NCBI GenBank assembly: GCA_963977065.1
Contig: CAXBNF010000011.1
Span: 1 to 64,000 of the forward strand
Direction: 5' to 3'
DNA from: Planktosalinus sp963977065
GTDB taxonomy: Bacteria; Bacteroidota; Bacteroidia; Flavobacteriales; Flavobacteriaceae
DNA length: 64,000 nucleotides
Within the stretch, counting starts at the first letter, position 1, and every line of letters begins with the position of its first letter. Under the pieces are notes generated by a model that was given only the letters and a program-made list of their open reading frames with translations, had not been told where the DNA came from and made no database searches. Positions 43,263 through 52,726 of the stretch are shown here, one piece after another. The translations under genes and the position numbers were made by a program.

Positions 43263-44777
43263 ATGTTCAATTCCTTTGATTTAATTCACATACTTGAAAA
43301 TTCAAATTTCAATGGAGTTGCCTGGGGTGTTGTCTGCATTTTATTCTATTTATCTGTTTATTTTTTAATCATCTATTTTAGAGCTAAAGAGATATTTTAT
43401 TTATTTTATAGTATCTATGCATTTGTTAATGCTATAAATATTTTAAAGTATCTCAAAAATGTTTTTTTTGAAGAGCTTATTTCTAATTACATAATTTTTT
43501 TCCATCACCTTCATTTTCCGCTTCAATTTATTAGCTATGTTTTTTTCTCTTTATTTCTGTTAGAAATATTACAATTTAATAAGAGGCATCCTCTTTTCTA
43601 TAAAAGAGTTTACCAAATGGTCTATTTACTTTCTTTCATATTTGTGCTTTTTGTAATTGGGCGTTATTTGTTTGATGGCTTTTATATCCTAAGAGGCTTC
43701 TATTTCTATTTTATAATGCCTTTGGGGTTTTTTATAACTGTTTATTCATTTTTACTTATTCTCAAAATGAATGATACTGTTAAGTACTATATTCTTTCAG
43801 GAATGTTTATTATTTCTATCGCTGCTTTTACACTCGCATTGTTAACTTTTGGTAAAGGCATTGAAGCAATCAACAAATACTATTCTATTTTTTACATTTC
43901 ATTACTGATTGAAAACCTGCTTTTTACCTATGCCCTTTCCATTAAACAAAGAGAGGCTTATCTGGAAAAGGTATCCATTCAAAAACAATATTTGATACAA
44001 CTTAGAGAAAATGAACGTATCAAGACTGAACAAAATATAAAATTAGAAAATGAACTTGCAAAAAAAGAGAAAGAATTAAATTTTGTTGCTAAAAAAGCTG
44101 AAGAAGAGCGCGTTGCCAAACTAAAATCTGAATTTGAAAATGAGCTGCAAATACTTCATCTCGCTTCTTTACAAAGCCAAATGAACCCTCATTTTATATT
44201 CAATGCGCTCAATTCTATAAAAGTTTTCTTAATAGAAAATAACAAAGAAAAAGCCGTTTATTACCTCAATAAATTTTCAAAATTAATTAGAAAAATTCTC
44301 GAGAGTTCACGTGTTGAAAGCCATAGCCTGGAAGAAGAGTTAGAGATCATCACGCTTTATCACAGTATAGAAAACATACGTTTTGATGAAGGTATTCAAT
44401 TCACAATTCAAAAAGACCCAAAGGTTTTGATTTCCAAAATAAAAGTTCCTCCACTATTGCTTCAACCCTTTGTAGAAAATGCTATTTGGCATGGTCTTAT
44501 GCTTAGCGAAAAAGAGAGAAAAATCATTATTAAGGTCTATGAAGAAAACAGCATTGTCAAGCTATCTCTTATTGATAACGGTATTGGAAGAGAAAAATCG
44601 ATGGAATTAAAAAATAAAAAATCATACAAAAAAGAATCTGTGGGCTTGAAAATGACTTCTGAACGCCTTTCATTCTTTAATAAAAAACAAAATCTAAACT
44701 ATTCTTTTAAGTTTATTGATAGGAAAGACAATGAAGGAAATACTGCAGGAACCGAAGTCTGTTTTACTTTTGCGTAA
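43263..44777 (+). CDS. Membrane sensor histidine kinase of the LytS/His_kinase (PF06580) type
   Basis: 504 residues. The first 225 form about seven membrane helices (7TMR-DISM-like, no periplasmic domain of note, so the signal is likely in or near the membrane). A coiled coil at about 230-290 (QKQYLIQLRENERIKTEQNI) joins to the His_kinase dimerisation domain with His310 in SQMNPHFIFNALNSIKVF. The ATPase domain has PFVENAIWHGL (N box) and LIDNGIGREKS (G box). Preceded by its regulator with 12 bases between. AT-rich with many Phe codons in the membrane part, as expected. Confidence 0.94.
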   Translation: MFNSFDLIHILENSNFNGVAWGVVCILFYLSVYFLIIYFRAKEIFYLFYSIYAFVNAINILKYLKNVFFEELISNYIIFFHHLHFPLQFISYVFFSLFLLEILQFNKRHPLFYKRVYQMVYLLSFIFVLFVIGRYLFDGFYILRGFYFYFIMPLGFFITVYSFLLILKMNDTVKYYILSGMFIISIAAFTLALLTFGKGIEAINKYYSIFYISLLIENLLFTYALSIKQREAYLEKVSIQKQYLIQLRENERIKTEQNIKLENELAKKEKELNFVAKKAEEERVAKLKSEFENELQILHLASLQSQMNPHFIFNALNSIKVFLIENNKEKAVYYLNKFSKLIRKILESSRVESHSLEEELEIITLYHSIENIRFDEGIQFTIQKDPKVLISKIKVPPLLLQPFVENAIWHGLMLSEKERKIIIKVYEENSIVKLSLIDNGIGREKSMELKNKKSYKKESVGLKMTSERLSFFNKKQNLNYSFKFIDRKDNEGNTAGTEVCFTFA

Positions 44778-44844
44778 TATAAGTGTGCTGTACTTTACAC
44801 TCTTTAAAATTAAAAATAACTATCTCTAAAAGGGAATCTAATAT

Positions 44845-45414
44845 TTAACTTTTATGGGACTTGGAAACAGACTCCAATTCCTTGTACCACTCCTCTCCAA
44901 ACTTCCTTATTAAAGCATCCTTCACAAATTTATAAACCGGCACCTGAAGTTCTTTACCCAAGGCACAAGCATCATCACAAATGGGCCATTTGTGGTAGTT
45001 TACCGCCGCAAAAGAACTGTAATTTTGAACTCTAACAGGATATAAATGACAGGAAATGGGTTTTCTAAAATGGGTTTTCCCGGCATTATAGGCGTCTTCT
45101 ATGCCACAGCTAGCGATGCCTTTGTCTGTAAAAGTAACATAGGCACATTCTGCTCCGTCAACTAAGGGGGTTTCAAGAGCGCCTTTATCAGTTTCAATAA
45201 AAGTGCCTAGTTTTTCAATAGCAGCAATACCTTCCGGACGTAAAAATGGTTTTACATCTTGATAAATTTCCTTAAGAATCTGAACTTCCTCTACTTCCAG
45301 AGGTGCGCCGGCTTCACCTGCTATACAACATTCACCTTTGCAGGCACTGAGATTGCAGACAAAATCTTTTTCGATAATGTCTTCAGATACAATTGTCTTT
45401 CCAATTTGAAACAT
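44845..45414 (-). CDS. DUF3109 Cys-cluster protein
   Basis: 189 residues, cytoplasmic. The conserved N-terminal Cys cluster is clear: CNLSACKGECCIAGEAGAPL, with further Cys in AECAYVTF, IASCGIEDAY, ISCHLYPVR and PICDDACALG. This is the spacing of DUF3109/YkgJ-like proteins, thought to bind zinc or an iron-sulfur centre; function not established. Convergent with the histidine kinase gene and divergent from marC. The start is fixed by MFQIGKTIVSEDIIEKDFVC and a promoter only 4 bases upstream. Confidence 0.9.
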   Translation of the reverse strand: MFQIGKTIVSEDIIEKDFVCNLSACKGECCIAGEAGAPLEVEEVQILKEIYQDVKPFLRPEGIAAIEKLGTFIETDKGALETPLVDGAECAYVTFTDKGIASCGIEDAYNAGKTHFRKPISCHLYPVRVQNYSSFAAVNYHKWPICDDACALGKELQVPVYKFVKDALIRKFGEEWYKELESVSKSHKS

Positions 45415-45418
45415 GCCG

Positions 45419-45426
45419 CAAAGATA
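45419..45426 (-). promoter_or_regulatory. -7 promoter element of the DUF3109 gene, 4 bases from the start codon
   Basis: On the minus strand TATCTTTG matches TAnnTTTG exactly, and only CGGC separates it from the ATG at 45414. The transcript should be leaderless. No -33 TTTG is evident. Confidence 0.5.
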
Positions 45427-45520
45427 GTAATTCTAAAATCCCTTTTTTAGCTTAAAATGGTGTTATGATACTTTATGAAAATAGTAACTATTTTATGATT
45501 TTATAAGACCTTTTTATTTG

Positions 45521-45528
45521 TAGTTTTG
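45521..45528 (+). promoter_or_regulatory. -7 promoter element of marC
   Basis: TAGTTTTG matches TAnnTTTG and ends 23 bases before the marC ATG. Confidence 0.5.
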
Positions 45529-45551
45529 CAGGCTTAAAAATTAAAAGATTC

Positions 45552-46148
45552 ATGGAACTATTTTTAGCTTTTGACTGGAAAGAAATGCTAACAGCCACAA
45601 TGGTGCTTTTTGCTGTGATAGACATCATTGGAAGCATTCCTATTATCGTTGATTTACGCAAAAAAGTGGGACACATTCAAAGTGAAAAAGCCTCTATTGT
45701 TGCCGCGGTATTGATGGTCGTTTTCCTCTTTGTAGGAAAAGAATTGCTCAACCTCATAGGTATTGATGTAAACTCATTTGCCGTAGCCGGCGCATTGATC
45801 ATTTTCTTTCTTGCCATAGAAATGATCCTTGGCATCAAACTTTATCGAGATGATAGCCCTCAAACAGCTTCTATTGTGCCAATTGCCTTTCCTTTGATTG
45901 CAGGTGCAGGTACTTTAACTACCATTTTGTCTTTTAGAGCAGAATTTGAAGTCATCAATATTATTATTGCCATCATTTTAAATACTATCTTTGTATATGG
46001 TGTTTTAAAGTCTTCTGCAAAAATAGAACGACTGTTTGGTAAAAACGGTATCAGTGTGATTAGAAAGATTTTTGGAGTGATTTTACTTGCCATCGCTGTT
46101 AAATTATTTGCCTCAAATGTTATGGGGCTCTTTCAACAAAATTTATAA
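45552..46148 (+). CDS. MarC/UPF0056-family membrane protein
   Basis: 198 residues with six hydrophobic helices and the family signatures AVIDIIGSIPIIVDL near the N-terminus and SIVPIAFPLIAGAGTLTTIL in the middle. Family members are annotated as NAAT amino-acid transporters or as MarC, whose link to multiple antibiotic resistance was withdrawn; the transported substrate is not known. The next gene starts 2 bases after its stop. Confidence 0.93.
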   Translation: MELFLAFDWKEMLTATMVLFAVIDIIGSIPIIVDLRKKVGHIQSEKASIVAAVLMVVFLFVGKELLNLIGIDVNSFAVAGALIIFFLAIEMILGIKLYRDDSPQTASIVPIAFPLIAGAGTLTTILSFRAEFEVINIIIAIILNTIFVYGVLKSSAKIERLFGKNGISVIRKIFGVILLAIAVKLFASNVMGLFQQNL

Positions 46149-46150
46149 CA

Positions 46151-46357
46151 ATGAACATTTTTAAAAGTATTCTTGCTGTTGCCGCTCTGGGTCTTCTTAT
46201 TTTTAACTTAACAATTATTGACTTTTCTGATATCACAGGAAAGGAAAGCATTGTCGCTCTAATTGGAGTAGTAGCCTGTTTTTGCGCCTTACTGCTTTTG
46301 GCAATCTTGTTTACTTCAAAAAAGATAGACAAGAAAATGAAAGAAAAAAGCAATTAA
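46151..46357 (+). CDS. Small two-helix membrane protein downstream of marC
   Basis: 68 residues with two hydrophobic helices (about 3-22 and 30-53) joined by a short polar loop (DITGKESI) and a Lys-rich tail (SKKIDKKMKEKSN). Its ATG is 2 bases after the marC stop, so it is co-translated. No family recognised; possibly a partner subunit. Confidence 0.75.
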   Translation: MNIFKSILAVAALGLLIFNLTIIDFSDITGKESIVALIGVVACFCALLLLAILFTSKKIDKKMKEKSN

Positions 46358-46431
46358 TTCACTACCTGTTAAATAATTTTTTAGTTCACACCAAAAAAAC
46401 TTAAAAAATTAAACCTAACTAGATTTTCCTA

Positions 46432-46462
46432 TTGTAGAAAATACTTGATAACACTAACTTTG
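46432..46462 (+). promoter_or_regulatory. mfd promoter, nearly leaderless
   Basis: TTG (46432-46434), 20 bases, then TAACTTTG (46455-46462), a full consensus promoter. The ATG at 46469 is only 6 bases on, so the mRNA leader is absent or a base or two long. Confidence 0.65.
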
Positions 46463-46468
46463 CCACCC

Positions 46469-49400
46469 ATGAGCAAAGCCATTATCGATTCTCTTTTTGC
46501 ACAGTCTTCGGAAACCCGAAAACTGGTGGATTCTATTAGCCATTCCGAAAAAAAAATACATATTACAGGGCTAGTAGGCGCCTCCGCCTCACTTGTTCTG
46601 GCTGAAGCTTTCAAAAATACAGAACGCCCCTTTTTACTAATTTTCAACGATAAAGAAGAAGCCGCTTATCATCTCAATGACCTTGAGGCCATTTTGGGTG
46701 ATAACGATGTGCTCTTCTATCCCGGAAGTTACCGCCGTCCTTACCAAATTGAAGAGACAGATAACGCTAATGTATTGCTGCGTTCTGAAGTGCTCAACCG
46801 CATCAATTCCCGAAAAAAACCGGCAGTTATCGTCACCTATCCCGATGCACTTTTTGAAAAAGTAGTTACTAAAAAAGAACTGGAAAAAAACACCCTCAAA
46901 ATAAGTGTGGGTGACCAACTTTCAATTGATTTTGTTAACGAAGTACTGTTTGAATACCAGTTTCACCGCACCGATTTTGTGACAGAACCCGGCGAGTTTT
47001 CAGTGAGAGGCGGGATTCTCGATGTGTTTTCGTTCTCCAATGATGAGCCCTTTCGTATTGAATTTTTTGGCGACGAAGTGGAGAGTATTCGCTCTTTTGA
47101 TGTAGAAACACAACTTTCGTTGGAGCAACAAAAAAAAATTACCGTGATTCCCAATATTGATGCTTCCACTTCGCAAAGTAACCGCATTAGTTTTTTAAAG
47201 TATGTCAACGATAAAACCATCGTGTTCATAAAAAACCCCAACTTACTTTACAGTGGGATTGATTCACTTTTCGCGAAAGCAGAAGAAGCTTTTTCGTCGA
47301 TGAGCGATGGCATCAAACAACTGGAGCCGGAAACCTTGTTTTGTACCTCATCATTGCTAAAAGAAGAGTTAAAGGCGTTTACTGCCGTGGTCATGCAAAA
47401 AAGCCTTTCGGCGGAAGCCATAGATTTTAAAACAAACCCTCAACCCTCTTTCAACAAACAGTTTGATTTACTCATTGAAAACCTCAACGAGAATACAGAA
47501 AATGGATTTAAAAATTTTATTTTCTGTTCTTCAGAACAGCAAGCAAAACGCTTTCACGATATTTTTGAAGATGCACAGCTTGACGTGAAACAGTTTGAAA
47601 CCATTGTTTTTCCATTGCACGAAGGCTTTATCGATGTTGGGCAAAAACGGGTATGTTATACAGACCATCAAATTTTTGAGCGCTATCATAAATTTCAGCT
47701 TAAAAATGGGTATGCAAAAAAACAAGCCATCACACTCAAGGAATTGACCAATCTTGAAATAGGCGATTATGTCACTCATATTGACCACGGTATCGGGAAA
47801 TTTGGCGGATTGCAAAAAATTGATGTGGAAGGTAAAAAACAGGAAGCCATCAAATTAATTTATGGCGAGCGGGACATTCTGTACCTGAGCATTCACTCAC
47901 TTCACAAAATTTCAAAATACAACGGCAAAGACGGCAAACCACCCAAGATATACAAGCTGGGTTCCAATGCCTGGAAAGCCCTCAAACAAAAAACAAAAAC
48001 ACGGGTTAAAGAAATTGCTTTTAACCTGATTGAATTGTATGCCAAGCGAAAACTTCAAAAAGGTTTTGCCTATGACCCCGATTCTTATTTGCAGCACGAG
48101 CTGGAATCTTCGTTTATCTATGAAGACACTCCAGACCAGATGACGGCTACAGAAGATGTGAAACGCGATATGGAAAGCGAGCAACCTATGGACCGTTTGG
48201 TTTGCGGTGATGTGGGCTTTGGTAAAACCGAAGTTGCGATTCGTGCCGCTTTTAAGGCAGTTGACAACGGCAAGCAAGTGGCTGTTTTAGTACCCACAAC
48301 CATATTGGCATTTCAGCATTTTAAAACCTTTACAGAACGTTTGAAAGACATGCCGGTAACTGTCGATTATCTAAACCGTTTCAGAACAGCTAAGGAACGA
48401 AAAACAACACTGGAAAATCTGGCTTCCGGAAAGCTGGATATTGTCATTGGGACACATCAATTGGTAAACAAAGCCGTAAAATTCAAAGATCTGGGCTTGC
48501 TCATAATTGATGAAGAACAAAAATTTGGTGTGGCTGTTAAAGACAAACTCAAACTCATTAAAGAAAACGTTGACACACTTACACTCACTGCAACCCCCAT
48601 TCCCAGAACATTGCAATTTAGTTTGATGGCAGCACGGGATTTATCTGTGATCACCACACCACCTCCCAACAGGTATCCAATTGAAACCAATGTGATTCGA
48701 TTTTCTGAAGAGTTGATTCGGGATGCAATCCGGTATGAAATCTCGCGCGGCGGACAAGTATTTTTTGTACACAACCGCATTGAAAACATTACCGAAGTCG
48801 CAGGTTTGATTCAACGTGTGTTGCCTGATGCTAAGGTTGGCATTGGTCACGGGCAAATGGAAGGAAAAAAACTGGAAAACCTGATGCTCGCCTTTATGAA
48901 CGGGGAATTTGATGTGCTGGTTTCCACCACGATTATCGAAAGCGGTCTGGATGTACCCAATGCCAATACCATATTTATCAATAACGCCAATAATTTTGGT
49001 TTGAGTGATTTACACCAAATGCGTGGACGTGTGGGCAGAAGCAATAAAAAAGCGTTTTGCTATTTCATCACGCCTGAATATTCTGCCATGACTGAAGACG
49101 CCCGAAAACGCATCACTGCCCTGGAGCAATTTTCAGAACTGGGCAGCGGTCTCAACATTGCCATGAAAGATTTGGAAATACGCGGTGCCGGTGATTTACT
49201 GGGTGGTGAACAAAGTGGTTTTATCAACGAAATTGGTTTTGATACTTACCAAAAAATCCTTGCTGAAGCAATTGAAGAACTTAAAGAAAAAGAATTCAAA
49301 GACCTCTATAAAGACGATAAGAAAAAGAGCTTCATCAAAGAAACCGTCATCGATACCGATTTTGAAATCCTTTTCCCCGATGACTATGTCAACAATATTA

Positions 49401-49810
49401 CAGAAAGGCTCAACCTCTATAACAAGCTTTCCGATTTAAAAACCGAAAATGAGTTAATGCAATTTGAAAAAGAACTGGAAGACCGTTTTGGAGAATTACC
49501 TGTTCAAGTGGTTGATTTACTCAACAGCGTGCGTGTAAAATGGATTGCCATCAAAATGGGTCTGGAACGCGTGGTGATGAAGCAGGGCAAGTTTGTGGGT
49601 TATTTTATTGCCGACCAGCAATCCGGTTTTTATCAAAGTGATGCATTTAATAAAGTACTCCAGTTTGTACAAAGTCAATCAGGCCTTGTGAAAATTAAAG
49701 AAAAACAAACCCGCACCGGTTTGCGTTTGCTGTTAAGTTTTGAACACGTAAAATCTGTCAAGCAGGCGTTGGTGGTTTTAGACCGGTTTATGGACCCCAA
49801 AGATTCTTAG
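46469..49810 (+). CDS. mfd: Transcription-repair coupling factor
   Basis: ATP-driven translocase that removes stalled RNA polymerase from DNA lesions and recruits UvrA. 1113 residues from the ATG at 46469 (a TTG 24 bases upstream lies inside the promoter). The UvrB-like N-terminal modules (PGSYRRPYQIEETDNANVLL, FSVRGGILDVFSFS) are followed by the RNA-polymerase-interacting domain (LEIGDYVTHIDHGIGKFGGL). Then come the RecG-like helicase motifs: Walker A GDVGFGKTEVAIRAAFKA, DEEQ box LLIIDEEQKFGV, TATPIPRTLQ, and motif VI QMRGRVGRSNKKAF. The TRCF C-terminal domain ends the protein. All motors are intact. Confidence 0.97.
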   Translation: MSKAIIDSLFAQSSETRKLVDSISHSEKKIHITGLVGASASLVLAEAFKNTERPFLLIFNDKEEAAYHLNDLEAILGDNDVLFYPGSYRRPYQIEETDNANVLLRSEVLNRINSRKKPAVIVTYPDALFEKVVTKKELEKNTLKISVGDQLSIDFVNEVLFEYQFHRTDFVTEPGEFSVRGGILDVFSFSNDEPFRIEFFGDEVESIRSFDVETQLSLEQQKKITVIPNIDASTSQSNRISFLKYVNDKTIVFIKNPNLLYSGIDSLFAKAEEAFSSMSDGIKQLEPETLFCTSSLLKEELKAFTAVVMQKSLSAEAIDFKTNPQPSFNKQFDLLIENLNENTENGFKNFIFCSSEQQAKRFHDIFEDAQLDVKQFETIVFPLHEGFIDVGQKRVCYTDHQIFERYHKFQLKNGYAKKQAITLKELTNLEIGDYVTHIDHGIGKFGGLQKIDVEGKKQEAIKLIYGERDILYLSIHSLHKISKYNGKDGKPPKIYKLGSNAWKALKQKTKTRVKEIAFNLIELYAKRKLQKGFAYDPDSYLQHELESSFIYEDTPDQMTATEDVKRDMESEQPMDRLVCGDVGFGKTEVAIRAAFKAVDNGKQVAVLVPTTILAFQHFKTFTERLKDMPVTVDYLNRFRTAKERKTTLENLASGKLDIVIGTHQLVNKAVKFKDLGLLIIDEEQKFGVAVKDKLKLIKENVDTLTLTATPIPRTLQFSLMAARDLSVITTPPPNRYPIETNVIRFSEELIRDAIRYEISRGGQVFFVHNRIENITEVAGLIQRVLPDAKVGIGHGQMEGKKLENLMLAFMNGEFDVLVSTTIIESGLDVPNANTIFINNANNFGLSDLHQMRGRVGRSNKKAFCYFITPEYSAMTEDARKRITALEQFSELGSGLNIAMKDLEIRGAGDLLGGEQSGFINEIGFDTYQKILAEAIEELKEKEFKDLYKDDKKKSFIKETVIDTDFEILFPDDYVNNITERLNLYNKLSDLKTENELMQFEKELEDRFGELPVQVVDLLNSVRVKWIAIKMGLERVVMKQGKFVGYFIADQQSGFYQSDAFNKVLQFVQSQSGLVKIKEKQTRTGLRLLLSFEHVKSVKQALVVLDRFMDPKDS

Positions 49811-49829
49811 ATCAGTTTGAAAATAAAAA

Positions 49830-49858
49830 AACCCTGTCCATTATAGACAGGGTTCTTT
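49830..49858. terminator. Bidirectional terminator between mfd and the T9SS type B operon
   Basis: Perfect 9-bp stem AACCCTGTC (49830-49838) / GACAGGGTT (49846-49854) with a 7-base loop; seven A before it give a T-run for the minus-strand operon, weaker CTTTTG for mfd. Confidence 0.9.
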
Positions 49859-49877
49859 TGGTTGGTTAGTTAATTAG

Positions 49878-51764
49878 TTAACGTTTTACAATAATAAATT
49901 CTGATCTTCTGTTTTGCTGGTGTTGCGCTTCTGTACAATTTGCTCCACAGTTCACTGCAGGTTTGTCTTCTCCAAAACCTTCACCGCTAATTCTGCTTTC
50001 GTCAATTCCTTTAGAAATGACATATTGAACAGTTGCTTGTGCTCTTCTGTTTGATAATTCTCTGTTGTATTCAACCGCACCACGAATGTCTGTATGACTT
50101 TCCACTTTGATGACCATTTCAGTATGCTTCTTCATTAATTGAACAAGTTTATCCAATTCTGTAGCTGCCTGTGGTTTGATATTGTGTTTGTCAAAATCAA
50201 ATAAAATGGGGTTCAACACCACTTGATCATCCACAATAATTTCATCAATGGGTCTCAATAGAATTTCAGTAGCTACATTTTTATCTGCTGAGGAAACAGT
50301 GGTTGCATTTGATTCATAACCATTAAGAGATGCTTGAACGCTTAAATTTTGATCACATTCCACTTCAAAAGTTGCTTTACCATCGGCACCGGTCATTTTT
50401 GATGTCAATCTGTTTTGATTGCTGTCATAAAGCGCTACAGTAGCTCCACTTAGAGGTCTGTTTGTGTTTGCGTCTTTTACAATGCTGTTGATTGTGGAAA
50501 CACATATTTCTTTAATGCTGTATATATTGTCACTACCTCCTTCACTGCTTCCGCCTCTGTTTGAAGCAACAAATCCTTCTTGAGTAGCATCGTTTATACT
50601 AAAAGAAAAGTCATCTGAAGAACTATTGATGGGTACTCCTAAATTTTGAACGGCACCAAATCCTGAACCTGACTTTGAAGCTTTAAATACATCAAGTCCT
50701 CCTAGTCCAAGGTGTCCGTCACTTGAAAAATAGAGCGTTCCGTCATCTCCAATAAATGGAAATACTTCTTTTCCTTCAGTATTTATAGTTGTACCTAAAT
50801 TTTCGGGTTCGCCAAAAGCTCCGTCGGTACTAATTGAAACTTTATAAATATCAGAATCTCCGTTTCCTCCGGGTCTGTCTGATACAAAATACAATGTACT
50901 TCCATCTGGGCTTAATGCCGGGTGACCTTCAGAATACTCTGTGGTATTGAAGGGCACCGGTTGGATGTCTCTCCACTGTCCGTCAACCAATTCTGCATAA
51001 TAAATGTTTAACTGATTTATTCCTTCATCGTCTTTTTTGTATTTTCCGTTGTAGAAATCGTTTCTGTCAAAATACATTCTTTTTCCATCGGCAGTAACAG
51101 TGACAACTCCTTCATGGTATTTGGAATTGACATCACCCTTTACCGGCTGAACATTTGTTGCCATTCCATTTACATAAGTGGCTTCATAGATATCCAAATA
51201 AGGTTCTTGATTTCTACCATAAGTTTTGTTTGAGGTATTTCTTGCTGTAGAAAAGTAAATTTTATCGCCCACTTTATGTGCACCAAAGTCTGAGAAAGAA
51301 CTATTTAAACCACCAACCGCTTTAACAGCAAATCGAGGCTTGCCTTCCATAATTTGCGGGATGTAGTTTGGATTTCTTTTATACTCAATAGCTCTTGAAT
51401 CATTGGGACTCATTTGAGCAAATTGGTCCATTATGGTGTTTGATTCTTCAAACTTACCATTTGCTTTTAAAGTTTGAGCATAGTTGTAAATCGTTTCAGG
51501 ACTCACCCCTTTTCTGGTCGAAACTCTTTTGTAAAAAGGTTCTGCCTTTTTTGTATCATTTATAAGAAAGTAAGCATCTGCAAGACGGGTATAAACATAG
51601 GTATCTGCTTTTCCTCTTTTGATTAGTTTTTGATATTCTTCAGCGGCTTTAACATATTCAAATCTATCAAAGTGCTTGTCTGCAGTTTTTGTGTCTCTAT
51701 TTTGAGCAAATACTATAGTGGTGCTCGCTACTAAAAGAAATACTAGTGTGTATAATTTTTTCAT
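49878..51764 (-). CDS. OmpA-family protein with TPR and WD40-like PD40 repeats (T9SS type B-associated)
   Basis: 628 residues. Signal MKKLYTLVFLLVASTTIVFAQ; TPR helices (about 25-135, KHFDRFEYVKAAEEYQKLIK); four PD40-type strands (about 160-420, EGHPALSPDGSTLYFVSDRP, FPFIGDDGTLYFSSDGH); a CNA-B/carboxypeptidase-like beta domain (about 425-500); and the OmpA peptidoglycan-binding domain (about 515-628, ILFDFDKHNIKPQAATELDK, SHTDIRGAVEYNRELSNRRA). Last gene of a four-gene operon whose other members are an SprF-like protein and two type B-tagged cargoes. It likely anchors or guides the secretion assembly at the outer membrane. Confidence 0.94.
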   Translation of the reverse strand: MKKLYTLVFLLVASTTIVFAQNRDTKTADKHFDRFEYVKAAEEYQKLIKRGKADTYVYTRLADAYFLINDTKKAEPFYKRVSTRKGVSPETIYNYAQTLKANGKFEESNTIMDQFAQMSPNDSRAIEYKRNPNYIPQIMEGKPRFAVKAVGGLNSSFSDFGAHKVGDKIYFSTARNTSNKTYGRNQEPYLDIYEATYVNGMATNVQPVKGDVNSKYHEGVVTVTADGKRMYFDRNDFYNGKYKKDDEGINQLNIYYAELVDGQWRDIQPVPFNTTEYSEGHPALSPDGSTLYFVSDRPGGNGDSDIYKVSISTDGAFGEPENLGTTINTEGKEVFPFIGDDGTLYFSSDGHLGLGGLDVFKASKSGSGFGAVQNLGVPINSSSDDFSFSINDATQEGFVASNRGGSSEGGSDNIYSIKEICVSTINSIVKDANTNRPLSGATVALYDSNQNRLTSKMTGADGKATFEVECDQNLSVQASLNGYESNATTVSSADKNVATEILLRPIDEIIVDDQVVLNPILFDFDKHNIKPQAATELDKLVQLMKKHTEMVIKVESHTDIRGAVEYNRELSNRRAQATVQYVISKGIDESRISGEGFGEDKPAVNCGANCTEAQHQQNRRSEFIIVKR

Positions 51765-51782
51765 GTCGTTTTGCTTAGTTGT

Positions 51783-52697
51783 TTAAAAGAATCTTGGTGA
51801 ACGTAAAACACGCTTGTTGAAAAATAAATCAAAGGATAATATAACTTCGTGAGAAGCAGGTGCTACCACGTCTAAATCTGAAACCACGTGGTCATAAGCA
51901 TAGCCTATTCTGATGTTATCTGTTACCTGAAATCCAACCAGTCCACTAAATGAATCATCCAACCTGTATGATGCACCAATTTCAAATTTGTCAAAAAACA
52001 ATGCATTTAAATTAGCATCAAATGAAAGAGGTGCTTCAAAAGCTGATTTTACCATAACAGAAGGCTTTAGCTTAAATGTTTCACTCACATTGAATACATA
52101 TCCTGTTGTAGCAAAAAAGTGTTGGGTTTCTGAACCAATTTTTAATTCATTTTCATCAAGGTGTACTGAGCTTAAGAAGTTTGGCACAGACACTCCCAAA
52201 TAAAAATTGTCTGTGTAGAAGAATGCTCCAGCTCCAATATTTGGATATGTTTGATTGATGTCCTGTGAGAAAAAAGGATCATTTGGATCTTGTAATTCAA
52301 GACTGGTCAAGCCCACATCGTGAAAAGTAGCTCCTGCTTTTAAACCCAAAGCCAATTTTGCTTGTTCACCTAGTCTCAAGGTATAAGAAAAGTCAACATA
52401 AACATTCGTTTCTTTAATGGGCCCCAATTCATCTTTAATGGCAGACAATCCTAAGCCCACCTTTTCCCCAATAGGTGAATGTGCAGAAAAGGTAAATGTT
52501 TCCGGTGCTCCATCAAGGCCAGACCATTGATTTCTATACAAAGCTGTTAAAGAAAGGCTTTCTTTTGAACCTGCATAGGCAGGGTTTACCACATTCATAT
52601 TGTACATATATTGTGTGTACTGTGGATCTTGCTGTGCACTCAAATCCTGAAAGCCAAGGACTATAACTAAGATGAGTAAAAGAGAGAATTTTTTCAT
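51783..52697 (-). CDS. PorP/SprF-family type IX secretion membrane protein
   Basis: 304-residue outer-membrane barrel. Signal MKKFSLLLILVIVLGFQDLSAQ, then the family hallmark QDPQYTQYMYNMNVVNPAYAGS and LYRNQWSGLDGAPETFTFS. Strands alternate to the C-terminal Phe (FNKRVLRSPRFF). SprF paralogues serve as dedicated outer-membrane partners of proteins with type B sorting domains, such as the SprB adhesin; the two genes upstream encode exactly such cargo. Gaps of 29 and 18 bases to its neighbours mark an operon. Confidence 0.95.
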   Translation of the reverse strand: MKKFSLLLILVIVLGFQDLSAQQDPQYTQYMYNMNVVNPAYAGSKESLSLTALYRNQWSGLDGAPETFTFSAHSPIGEKVGLGLSAIKDELGPIKETNVYVDFSYTLRLGEQAKLALGLKAGATFHDVGLTSLELQDPNDPFFSQDINQTYPNIGAGAFFYTDNFYLGVSVPNFLSSVHLDENELKIGSETQHFFATTGYVFNVSETFKLKPSVMVKSAFEAPLSFDANLNALFFDKFEIGASYRLDDSFSGLVGFQVTDNIRIGYAYDHVVSDLDVVAPASHEVILSFDLFFNKRVLRSPRFF

Positions 52698-52726
52698 TAT
52701 ATATTATTTGATTGTTATGTTAGTGA

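Noticed and set aside
46445..46468. Upstream TTG start for mfd
   Set aside because: The codons overlap the -7 promoter element; the ATG at 46469 gives the expected N-terminus.
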